Under the pieces are notes generated by a model that did not search any database, was not told where the DNA came from, and worked only from the letters and a program-made list of their open reading frames with translations. 64,000 nucleotides of DNA, taken from positions 1,675,059 to 1,739,058 of the forward strand of contig JAFMSR010000015.1 in NCBI GenBank assembly GCA_022818135.1. The letters are read 5' to 3'. Of this stretch, positions 54,016 to 64,000 are shown one piece after another (positions within the stretch are counted from its first letter, which is position 1; the number at the start of each line of letters is the position of its first letter). Source of the stretch: Saxidomus purpurata. Its lineage: Eukaryota; Mollusca; Bivalvia; Venerida; Veneridae. The translations under genes and the position numbers were made by a program.

Positions 54016-54884
54016 CTGGGTAACAATGGCAAACTTGGGAATACGATAGAGCACATTTTGCATACAGTCATCATGAAATGTTTCAGAATATTTTTCTTGA
54101 TGAGCAATGTCACTCAGGTAAGCGATATAAGTCCACTATGGCTCTCTTGTTCTGCATCACTCATGGTCAACATCTGTTTATAAATCTAACGTACGCAAAT
54201 TTTGTTAAGCTGAAAACAAGAAGGTTTTATGCTTATTGTAGTTTATTCCACTTTAGACTAGTTGATGTACATTTGTGTGGACGATAATGTCTGGTTTTAG
54301 AATTGGTTGAGCGAGCAGTTTCAGTTGAGAAGAACTTTAGTTTCCAAAGCATATATAGAAAGAAAATGAGTCTTATCCATGTGGAGTCTAGACCAGGGTG
54401 GTTTATGGTGTCCGATAAATGGGGACAACTTGGAAAAATTTACATTAAATGTTGACCGATGAGGCAGAGGGAGAACTAGCAACTAACATGTACATATTTA
54501 TTGCTGTGTGGCCTGTAAAACGTGCAACATCAGTATAAAATACTGAATTCCATCGTGTCATCAATGGAAGCACCATGCCTTCAAAAGCTTTTTCCTTAGG
54601 TAACACTATGTTCTTGCTTATGAACATGTACGTTAAAAAGAGGCGAGTGCAGTTCAACCTCTCCAAATGACACCTCCCTAGAATAACAACCTCCCCACAA
54701 AGACATTCATTTTCTTTCCCATTGCATCAATTATATAAGCAACCGACCTTTCCAGAACAACACCCCTCTACAACAAACAGATTTCTGTGCTCCCATGGTG
54801 TTCTCTCCTGAGAGGTTGTACTGTATTCAAAACGTTTCAAACAGAAGAAAAATCAAAAGCAAATTAGACTGAGTAAAGATTTAT

Positions 54885-57800
54885 TTATAAAGTTGAACAC
54901 TTTACTTTATAAACAGGATAATGGGGCAAAGCAACTATAAAACAATCACACCCGGCCTTCCCAGTTGTACCTAACTTTTTGCACTGACTAAAATCATTCA
55001 TATTTCCACAGACAAACTCATTATTTTGCCGATTTATGGTATAGAATTTCGAATTGCACACAACAGACCTATTACCAAATTGAATAGAGTCATTGTACGG
55101 GACTGCTTCCCAGTTTCCAGTGGCCAGACTGGTTTTACGAAACTGGAGCTTTCCCAATTCAAACTCGTAGAACCAGTCTAATTCTTGATCCAGATATGGA
55201 AATTCATATATATGGTGGTCAAAGTAATAAGGAATGTACGTGTTCATATCGTCAATAGAGCAAGGAGTTTTTCTGATGGTTGTCCATTCCAGTGTTTCCA
55301 TATCAAGACATACTAGGTGAGTTTTATACACATAAAGTTTGTCTTTACAGTAAACGGCGTGCGGAGTGAACCATGTGTGGGGCATCTTGGGTAGATCTGT
55401 CCATTTCTCTGAAATAATATTCACATGCTGTTCAAAAATCATAATAGTCACTTAGGTTAAACTTAACCTAGCACAAATTATAACAATGTAGAGCAGAACA
55501 TCAAATTCTTGTCGGCCTTCGGCCAGGCGGGGACTTAGATAAGAGGTATCTATAGGTGGATCTAAGAGCCATTAGTGATAACAAGTTTATGACCATGACC
55601 ACTTTTCCAATGAGGCCGGGCCTAATTATACTATAACAAGATAACATGATATATATAACTATATATATGTACATCCTCTTCTAAAATCTGTAAGTTCAAA
55701 ATAAATTACCATCAACACTATCGTACTGTTGCACAGTATCCAGTATATCTCTATACTTTCCAAAGCCTCCCATAATGAAAAGACTGGTATCAGACCCACA
55801 AGCACCATGGTGTCTCCTCGGCGATGTGAGCTTAGAGACCTTCTCCCATTTCAGTTCAAATCCATCTAATTTCCAGACGTCCATTATCATAGAGTAACGT
55901 GCCATCGTCAACTGACCACCACTTAGATACATGTCTTTACCTTAAAAATGATTAGAAAAATACATTCATTTGGTTTGTTTTTCATATATTAAAGCCATAT
56001 TAGCACTTTCAAAGTACATTTACTTGTAGCTCTTATATTACTTCCTTCAGAAGTCACAAAAATTATGTTTACATCAACATTTTTGTGACGCCCTTTTGGA
56101 GAAAAGGCGATATACATGTACATAGGGATCGCTTTGTTTTAGATTAAATAGAACACAGATCCATATTTTTTATCATTCCATTTATAAGTACTTAGGAGCT
56201 AATGTGACCTTAAATGACTTCTTATCATTTAAAATCCTACTTTCATCGGGTATCCCAGTTATTACAATCATCAGTTGGGCCAACCGAGTTGGCTACAGAC
56301 ATCAGTTGGCCACGGCCATTATCCAATAAACTGACCTCAGATCATCACTTCAGAATGATTTCCTTGTAAGTATTTAAAAGAATATAACTGACTGAATAAG
56401 TAACAGTGGAGATCATCATCACACTGCACGGATGTACAGGCTGATCGTAGTCTGCAGCGGTTACAAAGGCAGAATTATCTACCCATTAGCAGGGTAATAG
56501 TTAAGGTGAATTACCCTTTGAAGCCGCCATCATTTTCTAAAGAATGCCATTTTGCACTGATTTGTTTTCTCTGAATAAAGATAATGTTTCAACCCATAAT
56601 ACTATTGTCCAATTTGAAAGATGGAAAGTTGGTATTTCTACTATATATTTGTCTAACGGAGAAAACTCCAAAATTTAAAACATGAAAAAAACGTATGTCT
56701 CCCACCTCTATGACCTTGACCTGGTGACCCCAAATTATAAGATGCACAACTACATGTAGGCTTAATACTGATGCTTTCTGCAAAGAGTTATGAAAATCCA
56801 ACATGGGGTTTTGGACAAGAGCTGACAAGATTTTTGGTTTTCAGGTCACTGTGACATTGACCTTTGAGCTAGTGAACCCAAATTATAATACGCAAAACTA
56901 GACTTCATACTGATGCTTCCTGCAAGTGTTAAAAGAGCAGACAGGAAGGCAGTCATGCTTCGTTGGGTCTGGCTGGCAGACAGACAGCAACCACTTCCTG
57001 GTGGCAGACACAATTTTTGAAGTAGTCAATTCTCATACTTTTGAAGCTTATTATTACAAAATGTTTGACTCTAGTTTCTGAAAAATATAATGTAACAATT
57101 TCAACCACCAAGGGGCATTTATTTAGCAAAACTCCAAATTAGATGGGCATATCTCTGACAAATATGACTTTGACCTACAAAATTTGGCAGTTTCCAACCT
57201 TTTTGTCATAAGCAATACAATTTGAAAGTTTGAAGAAGAAATCTTAAGAAATGGCAAAGTTATAGCCAACGTCAAGTTTTTGTGACGGACAGACGGACAA
57301 AGCAATCCCAATATATCGCTTTTATTCCAAAAGGGCAACACAAAAATGTGACTGTGACCTTTTGAAACAAAAGTAAGAGTACAAAAAAATGTTTAAGCAT
57401 CACCAGTCTCTGTAACTAACTCTGCCAATGAATCATAAAGAAATCTTTACCAACAACAGTAACTTGGTATCCCATTTTATTTCCAACTTCGGAGAAGACA
57501 TCTTTGAGATTAAGGAATGGTTTAAAGGTTCCTTCATCATTGTCAAATCTACAGATGTCTGTACAAGGTTTCTCCTTGTCATCCGAAACAACATAGCCAC
57601 CCACAGTGAGCATCAGCACAGGTAACTGACGGAACTGAAACAAAAATTAACCTTACAGGCGGCCATCTCTATTAAAGTCCCATTAGTACTTTGGATATAA
57701 AATTTATTCTTTGCTTTTTCATGAAGCCATTTATTTGCAAACAAGCTTTTCTGTTGGTTCACACTGTGGTAACAACATGGATCATTTCTGGAGAACTTTG

Positions 57801-60800
57801 ACGAACTGATGAATAAGCAAAGAAGCACTTGAGAGAAAAAAAACAAGATGGCCAAGATGGCCCTATATCACTCACTGGCTACCATTGGCTATAATACAAG
57901 GAAACAATAGCAGAAGGGGTCAATTTTGAACATTATATTAATAGAGGTCCACTACACGATGCTACATTCCAAATATCTAAGCTTTGGGCCTTGTGGTTTC
58001 AGAGAACAGTTTTAAAGTGTTTCCAATTAGTTGCCATAGCAACCAGAGTTCTGCATGGAATAGATGTTTTTAAACTAGATGCCCACATGCAACATGTCGA
58101 GCCCGCCATATGTCAAAAAGGCTAACTCCTTACCAAGTAGAGATGGGTCAAAATACACCTAAATATTGGATGTAACATGCATGTTGTACCACAGAAAAGT
58201 GGTCTCGATTTTTCTCTACGGCCAGTAATAAAAATGTTACAATATAAGCTATTTATAGTAAAAACAAAGGGAAGTAATTCTAAAAACAAGGGTAGCCCAT
58301 GGTGGTGAACATTTGTACAAAGTAACATCAAAATCCCTCCATGCATGAAAAAGATATGCTACGGACAAAGTCATTCTTGAATTTGACCTTTAACCTCCAA
58401 GTGTGACCTTTACCTTAGACCTAGGGACCTGGTTCTTGCGCATGACACTCCGTCTCATGATGGTGAACATTTGTGCCAAGTAACATCAAAATCCCTCCAT
58501 GCATGAAAAAGATATGGTCCGGATAAAATTGGACGGACGAACGGATGGGTGTCCGCACGCACATACACCGAACTGCCAAAAGTGACAACTATATCGAGCT
58601 CACCGCAAGTGGGCTCGACAAAAACCATTGATAGAACTTTATTGAAGGAACATCCCTGGCAAGTTTCATCAATATTGGCCCAGTAGTGTCAGAGATATCG
58701 TTTGAAGTAAAATGTTGACGGATGGACAACGTACAGTGGTAAATGGGAAAAGCTCAACCTGGCCCTCAGTGCCACCTGTGAGCTAAAAAAACTAAAATTC
58801 TCGCAAATATATCATAATTTACAGTAGATTGTATATACCACACAAAGGAACAAATTTCGAGAGGGCGCGGTGGTGTAGAGGTTAAGGTGTCAGCCGCTCA
58901 TTCCGGAGGTTGCAGGTACGAGCCCCACTGGGGTCATGACTGTACTTCCTCATATGATACTAGTACTGGTTCTTCTAGGAAGCAGACTCGAGAGTGACTC
59001 GATAAGCTACAAGCTTTCTTCACAATCGAGCTAAAATAAACTAGAGCTATCACTAAATGTGATTAATACCCCCAAAAGGATTGCTTTATAAACTGAAGAA
59101 GTTCGTAGTAACATAATACCTTGCAAACAAACTAAAAAGAGATATTGTTCTTAGCAGTTCCTCTCATTGTGCTTGACCATTGTATGAAGTTGTATTGAAT
59201 TCCAACTTGTAGTTTTTCGAAAAATGCTCCAGACAGGGAAAAGTAACAAAGGGCAATAACTCTGTAATTAGTCAAGATGGAGATATGGTTCCTGTGCACT
59301 GCACCCCTCTCACTGTGCTTGACCATTGTATGAAGTTGTATTGAATTCCAACCAGAAGTTTTCAAGTTATGCCCGGACAAGGAAAAGTAACAAAGGGTAA
59401 TAACTCTGTAATGATTCAAGATTGAGTTATGGTTCCTGTGCACTGCACTTCCTCTAAATGTACTTGACCATTGTATGAGGTTGTACTGAATTCCAAATAT
59501 TAGTTTTCAAGTTATGCTTGGACAAGGAAAAGTAACAAAGGGCAATAACTCAGTAAATACTCAAGAAAGAGTTATAGTTCTTGTACACTGCACTTTCTCT
59601 GAGTGTGCTTGATCATTGTATGAAGTTGTATTGAATTCCAACTAATAGTTTTCAAGTTATGCTCCGGACAAGGAAAAGTAACAAAGGGCAATAACTCTGT
59701 AATTAGTCAAGATGGAGTTATAGTTCTTGTGCACTGCACTTCCTCTCAATGTGCTTGACCATTGTATGAAGTTGTATTGAATTCCAATTAGTAGTTTTCA
59801 AGTTATGCTTGGACAAGGAAAAGTAACAAAGGGCAATAACTCAGTAAATACTCAAGATAGAGTTATAGTTCTTGTACACTGCACTTCCTCTGAGTGTGCT
59901 TGATCATTGTATGAAGTTGTATTGAATTCCAACTAGTAGATTTCAAGTTATGCTCCGGACAAGGAAAAGTAACAAAGGGCAATAACTCTGTAATTAGTCA
60001 AGATGGAGTTATGGTTCTTTTGCACTGCACTACCTCTAAATGTGCTTGACCATTGTATGAAGTTGTATTGAATTCCAACCAGTAGTTTTCAAGTTATGCT
60101 CCGGACAAGGAAAAGTAACAAATGGCAATAACTCTGTAATTAGTCAAGACGGAGTTATAGTTCTTGTGCATTGCACTTCCTCTTAATGTGCTTGACCATT
60201 GTATTAAGTTGTATTGAATTCCAACCAGTAGTTTTCAAGTTATGCTCCGGACAAGAAAAAGTAACAAAGGGCAATAACTCTGTAATTAGTCAAGATGGAG
60301 TTATAGTTCTTGTGCACTGCACTTCCTCTCAATGTGCTTGACCATTGTATGAAGTTGTATTGAATTCCAACTAGTAGTTTTCAAGTTATGCTCCGGACAA
60401 GGAAAATGCAACAGACCGACCGACCGACCGCCCGACCGACCGACCGACCAACCACCGGGTGACTCCTATATACCCCCCTAAACTTCGTTTTGGGGGTATA
60501 ATTAGTATAAACTAAACAAATTTCTAGAGAACTTTGAATAAACAAAATGAGGAATAAGTTAAGGAGGGCTCTCACGGAAAAAACCTAAAAAGCTAAATAA
60601 CTTAAATTCTCATGAATATTTCATGATTTACAGTACATTACATTTAAATTTTACCTCACAAACAAACCAACCTTTTCTTGCTGTTTCTTCTCAACATTTT
60701 TGTTTCTATGCTCTTCTACATATCTGCACCAAACTTCTGATTCCTCTATCAAGTTATGACTTTGGACAGCATCCCACTCATCTGCTTGTACATCTTCAAC

Positions 60801-62580
60801 ATGAAAACATGTCAATAACTTATCTAAGAGAGGTTTCCTTCCCTCTCTGTCATGGCTATACCATGCTGTCACAGCATCTAAAATTTCAATTTCACTGCCA
60901 CATTTTAATTCTGGACAAGAAAGGTACTCCACCAATTCCATATGATCTAACTTAAGAAAGCCGGTAGTTGCTCTAGCTTGACTGAAGTTGAACAGAGCAT
61001 GTCTTTTTGCACAACTAAACAAAGTCTCCATATGAAGTGGCTTGGCATAAAGCATTAGTTGTAGACAGTTTTCATCACCTAGTGTCTGTTTCCAATATGT
61101 AGTACAGTTCTGAATAGCATCTTCGACCTGAAAGATAATAAAATTATGATAAAAGGCCACATTTAAAAAAGTCTTTGTTTGCTGTCTCCCGACCCTACTT
61201 TTTGAAGATGGGTAGGTAGGTAGGCAATTTTTTTTGGGTGGGGAGGGAGGAATTTGACTGGTGTGGTCCAATAAAAATATTCGGAGAGCAGCATTTTTAG
61301 CAGGTCGGTCGGGAGACAGCAAACAAACCTATTTTTCAATTTTGGTCTAATGACTGAAAAGTCAACAGTTGAGATCATGGTACATGTAGTAGCAAAGGCT
61401 GAGTACATATTTTGCCACTAACAGAGTAAGGTGAATGACTTCACGCAGGTTGTAATATGCAACAAAAATGAAAACCTGTATGTTTTTTTTTCTTTCCCTT
61501 TGGTTTTTACTTCACTGTTACATGTAATGCTCTGTAGTGTCATAGGATTAATTGGATATTAATGTATATGTATCATGCAATATCAGTGCATAGTTTTTTT
61601 ATTGATTACTGATCTATTAATTAGTGTTAACACAAATTTTTTAATGATCTGGTAGTGTCCGACTATCTATATCTGCAATAACAGATGCTTAGTAAAATGT
61701 GAAGTCAGTCACCTGGGACCGTTTCGGCCCAAAAAATCGGCCCCATTCCCAATTCCAAAATAGCCTTCATTTTCCCCCAATTCTATTTTTTTCCATATTC
61801 CACCCCCCCCCCAAAAAAAAAACCCAAACATTTTTTTAATTCCTAGTATATCTCAACCTAAGGTATGTGATGCTAATATATCAGTAATTTGCATTGAAAA
61901 TCTCTATGATTCAGACTCCTGTGATTCTGATATCGATAGTTCTGCAAAATCATATGCTTGATCAGAGGTCATTTAGTGATGTCACAAAGTATCAGAAACA
62001 TGTATTGTGATCCTAGTAAAGACAGCTATATTTGCAAATATTGCGTTCTGAATTTGGTTGAGTAACACTGCATTTTTTTCCCAATTTAGGTCAGGGGCCT
62101 TTCCCCTAAAAAGCTGGATAAAGCCCTGAAAGTATGTAATCATGATCTGCACTGTGCTCTACTTAATTGCAAATTTTCCCCCTGATCATGTTGATACCCC
62201 TTTGAAAAAACGATGGTACTGCTCAAATTGAAATTTAAGAAAATAAGCAGCTACAAGTAGTAAAGATAAGGAGACCAAGAAAGCATTAAACTTGCCTGTA
62301 ACATCACCGCCGCCTGTGTTAGTTTTTTCATATTTCTACCCCCTCTATCAATTTTGAGTTCTCCAGTCTTGATAAAATGTATCAAAGTTGACACCACACT
62401 GAACTCTTGGTCTTGTAGAGTGACTGTATTTGTCTGACTCTCTAGCATGCAGCTGTCAATCATGGCTCGGAAATATTCACTCTTCTCCGTCAGCAACCTT
62501 TTGGGACACATTAACGTCTTCCCCTCTACCAAAATGGCAAACTCCTCTTCAGTTTTGTCTTTATCCTCCATTTCACTCAT
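54885..62580 (-). CDS. BTB-BACK-Kelch protein (KLHL/KBTBD type), 559 aa, five exons
   Basis: Coding exons on the minus strand: 62296-62580, 60672-61127, 57451-57634, 55710-55940, 54885-55408. All phases agree (0, 0, 1, 1), giving 559 codons and a TAA at 54887-54885. Residues 1-95: BTB, with EFAILVEGKTLMCPKRLLTE, KSEYFRAMIDSCMLES, and ending QAAVMLQ. Residues 96-247: rest of BTB and BACK, with NCLQLMLYAKPLHMETL and FLKLDHMELVEYLSCPELKC. Residues 248-559: Kelch strands, with LTVGGYV, GKDMYLSGGQLTMARYSMI, PRRHHGACG, LFIMGGFG, and KWTDLPKMPHTWFTPHAV. Such proteins are usually adaptors for Cullin-3 ubiquitin ligases, with the Kelch propeller choosing the substrate. Later Kelch blades are weak. The ATG context AAGCCATGAG is good. 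AATAAA overlaps the stop codon. No one-to-one family name can be given. Confidence 0.92.
56088..57345. repeat. Repeats in intron 3 of the BTB-Kelch gene
   Basis: Holds pieces of the GTGACGCCCTTTTGG repeat at 56088-56150 and 57130-57345 (the second inverse to 53398), and between them modules with GACCTTGACCTGGTGACCCC / GACATTGACCTTTGAGCTAG. AGACAGACAGCAACC and GACGGACAGACGG are short microsatellite-like runs. No exon other than those of the Kelch gene. Confidence 0.55.
57843..58786 (-). repeat. Dispersed repeat (AGCTCAC family), minus strand, interrupted
   Basis: On the minus strand it starts TTTTAGCTCACAGGTGGCAC (58786) and ends at 57843 with GGCCATCTTGGCCATCTTGT. The middle (58072-58620) is a different TIR element, so this copy is split by a later insertion. 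Confidence 0.7.
58072..58620. mobile_element. TIR element with TGTCGAGCCCGC ends, nested
   Basis: CATGTCGAGCCCGCC near the left end and AGTGGGCTCGACA at the right end are inverted copies. It interrupts the repeat at 57843-58786. Very similar to 30188-30855, including AAGTAGAGATGGGTCAAAAT and AGACCTAGGGACCTGGTTCT. Non-coding. Confidence 0.75.
58862..59043 (+). mobile_element. tRNA-headed SINE, related subfamily
   Basis: Head GGGCGCGGTGGTGTAGAGGT with B-box-like GGTACGAGCCCCACTG. Body GCAGACTCGAGAGTGACTCG, tail CACAATCGAGCTAAAATAAA. The head is different from the copy at 4977, but the tail is shared. Confidence 0.7.
59064..60500. mobile_element. TIR element carrying a 147-bp tandem array
   Basis: Left end TTAATACCCCCAAAAGG, right end TTTTGGGGGTATAATTAG, inverted. 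Between them is a module of about 147 bp (GTGCTTGACCATTGTATGAA, TTGAATTCCAAC, CAAGGAAAAGTAACAAAGGG, CAATAACTCTGTAATTAGTC) in 8-9 copies from 59150 to 60405, then a (GACC)n microsatellite at 60411-60450, then the right end. Same terminus and microsatellite layout as 7411-7786. No coding; located in intron 2 of the BTB-Kelch gene. Confidence 0.8.
61173..61327. mobile_element. MITE with GTTTGCTGTCTCCCGACC ends
   Basis: Left GTTTGCTGTCTCCCGACC, right GGTCGGGAGACAGCAAAC; perfect inverted copies in about 155 bp. A (GTAG)n run is inside. It lies in intron 1 of the BTB-Kelch gene, next to the acceptor at 61128. Confidence 0.9.
61328..62295. other. Rest of intron 1 of the BTB-Kelch gene
   Basis: AT-rich. 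A stretch at 61730-61830 (AAAAAATCGGCCCCATTCCC to CCCCCCCCCAAAAAAAAA) has C and A runs like the homopolymer blocks, but shorter. No exon is seen. Confidence 0.45.
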
Positions 62581-62752
62581 GGCTTCATCAACACCCCTAT
62601 AGTGTTTATATATATACTTACGCCGTTATTGAAACAATTTAGTAATGTAGATTTTTCACCGTTTTTCATATCTTTTGATTCATACGGTAATATTAATAAT
62701 ATTTTAACAAAAACAGATGTACATCAGTCTGCCATTACTTGTTTGACACCTA

Positions 62753-63297
62753 TATATACTTAAGGACAAAAGTTCTGTCCGGTTCAAAATTGTTTAATTA
62801 AATTTTAATTGTACATTGCTTTTTGCAAATTTATGTTTTCAGTCTACTTGCTACATTACAAGCTGTAAAGAATTCTATACAAAAGCATTCAATCAACCGT
62901 GACGGCATAAACCATGAATTTCACATTTATCTAAATTTTATGTACATGAAGCTTATAATCACAAAAATTTCAAGTGATTTTTGTTACCAAAGGATAGTCC
63001 CATTGAAAGACGTAAAAATTTAGACAAATACTCAACATATGTTGTTATTACGAAGCTTTCAAGATAGAAAAATTTGCGCGTTTTATGTCGGCTGGAGGAC
63101 AGTGAGCATACAACACATGTTGCACATGCGTTGAACGCCCACAAGCATTCTATTCGACGTCACAAACATTGAAAATGTGTTAATTGACTCGAAAATGATG
63201 ATATTCTTATGCTTTTCTAATTATGAACAAAATATCCATTTTCAGTTTTTGTATTTCTATAATTATACTGGACAGAACTTTTGTCCTTAAGTATATA
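62753..63297. mobile_element. MITE with TATACTTAAGGACAAAAG ends, about 545 bp
   Basis: Left TATACTTAAGGACAAAAGTT CTGTCC and right GGACAGAACTTTTGTCCTTA AGTATA are perfect inverted copies, flanked by TA-rich sequence. No coding. It lies between the first coding exon of the BTB-Kelch gene and the motif cluster at 63640. Confidence 0.88.
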
Positions 63298-63639
63298 TTC
63301 TGTAATAAACACAGCGTTGGTTTTTTAATAATCTCTATTTATTAATTGATCTTGTACAGAGCATAATCTTGTTTATTGCATAACTCCAAAAGTACTTAAG
63401 GGAATTACTTGAAACTTCATACAGTGATAGAGCACAATGATGTAAAGTACATGCCATAACTCTACATGTATCTTGCCTAATTATCCCTCACCAAATACTA
63501 ATATTTTATTAAATTAGAACCTATACCGTATCCATTCCTCTCACCTCAAATTTCTTGGGCATAGAAAGAGCACTCAGCGCGGGGGGGGGGGATGGCCATG
63601 TCTAACGTGGCTCTTGCTTACCTAGTCCAAGGTCTTTCA

Positions 63640-63730
63640 AATAGTATGGTCCGGAAACGAGAGTAATACGATAAATAACTTGCCTCGGATCACGTGACAA
63701 ACATCCGGGTACCCGCCATTTTGGAAAAAG
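63640..63730 (-). promoter_or_regulatory. Promoter-like motif cluster (ETS, CACGTG, YY1)
   Basis: Within about 80 bp: CCGGAAAC (ETS-type), ATCACGTGAC (CACGTG E-box), and CCGCCATTTTGG. On the minus strand the last reads CCAAAATGGCGG, the orientation YY1 sites usually have just downstream of a start site. It lies 1.1 kb upstream of the BTB-Kelch ATG, so it could be that gene's promoter with a non-coding first exon. This is an inference; no transcript evidence exists here. Confidence 0.4.
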
Positions 63731-64000
63731 AAGAAAATATTGAAACTTTTATATCTCGTATATCTCGATTTTTCCAATCAATTTGACCAACAAGAGATCC
63801 TTAATACATATATGCTTCCCTTATCATAATATGACATTATTTTTTCCCGATGTTTTGGTTTAGATGGATTTCGCATTGGAAAGTTGACTTGATATGAGCG
63901 TTTTTTCACGAATGGTTGAAAGCCAAAACCGACCTAATTTTAGCGCTTTCTTTTCCTACTTGCTGGTGTTCATGGGTTGATGTAACATCTTTTTCTCATA
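63731..64000. other. Window end, no feature seen
   Basis: AT-rich with TATATCTCGTATATCTCGAT; nothing supported. Confidence 0.35.

Noticed and set aside
58122..58346. Gene shared by two loci
   Set aside because: Repeated because the TIR element is repeated.
60381..60575. ORF with RSVGRAVGRSV
   Set aside because: Made by the (GACC)n microsatellite.

Overview
The window looks like AT-rich nuclear DNA from a metazoan, most likely a bivalve mollusc. Evidence: small exons in long introns, tRNA-headed SINEs ending in a CTCGAG / AGAACTTGTTT / AATAAA tail, many short TIR elements, long tandem minisatellites, LINE remnants, and dispersed repeats that end in AGGTGAGCGATATAGGGCCA. The species assignment is an inference; no marker gene is present.

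Layout. (1) 1-4072, minus strand: fragments of an L1-type LINE (start of ORF2; ORF1 split in two by a 166-bp tandem array). (2) 4740-22303, plus strand: the 3' half of a strawberry-notch family gene (SBNO / FORGETTER1-like). It carries the C-terminal helicase domain and then, in the last exon, an unusual Ser-rich tail with a PCNA-binding-like motif and a UBZ4-type zinc finger. Its 5' half lies before the window. Several exons are damaged or not found, some next to homopolymer artefacts. (3) 22304-36950: 3' UTR, then repeats, a 1.2-kb poly-A block, MITEs, a CpG-rich patch and LINE 3' ends. (4) 36959-46180: a structurally extreme block with two 30-bp minisatellite arrays, an A/T homopolymer block, a 27-bp array, and a diverged duplication flanking it. 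Part of the 27-bp array looks like an interleaved (chimeric) consensus. (5) 46183-54880: mostly gene-poor, with two unassigned exon-like ORFs and a Tc1/mariner-type MITE. (6) 54885-62580, minus strand: a complete five-exon BTB-BACK-Kelch gene of 559 aa, with a GC-AG first intron and introns full of repeats. (7) 63640-63730: a cluster of promoter-like motifs upstream of it.

How the genes work. The strawberry-notch protein is expected to be a nuclear SF2-type ATPase acting on chromatin; its tail suggests recruitment to ubiquitinated PCNA or another ubiquitinated chromatin protein. The BTB-Kelch protein is expected to be a Cullin-3 ubiquitin-ligase adaptor. Nothing in the sequence ties the two together. 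The rest is mobile-element and satellite DNA, plus at least three stretches that look like sequencing or assembly artefacts. Comparisons with named families are from memory of those families, not from alignments.
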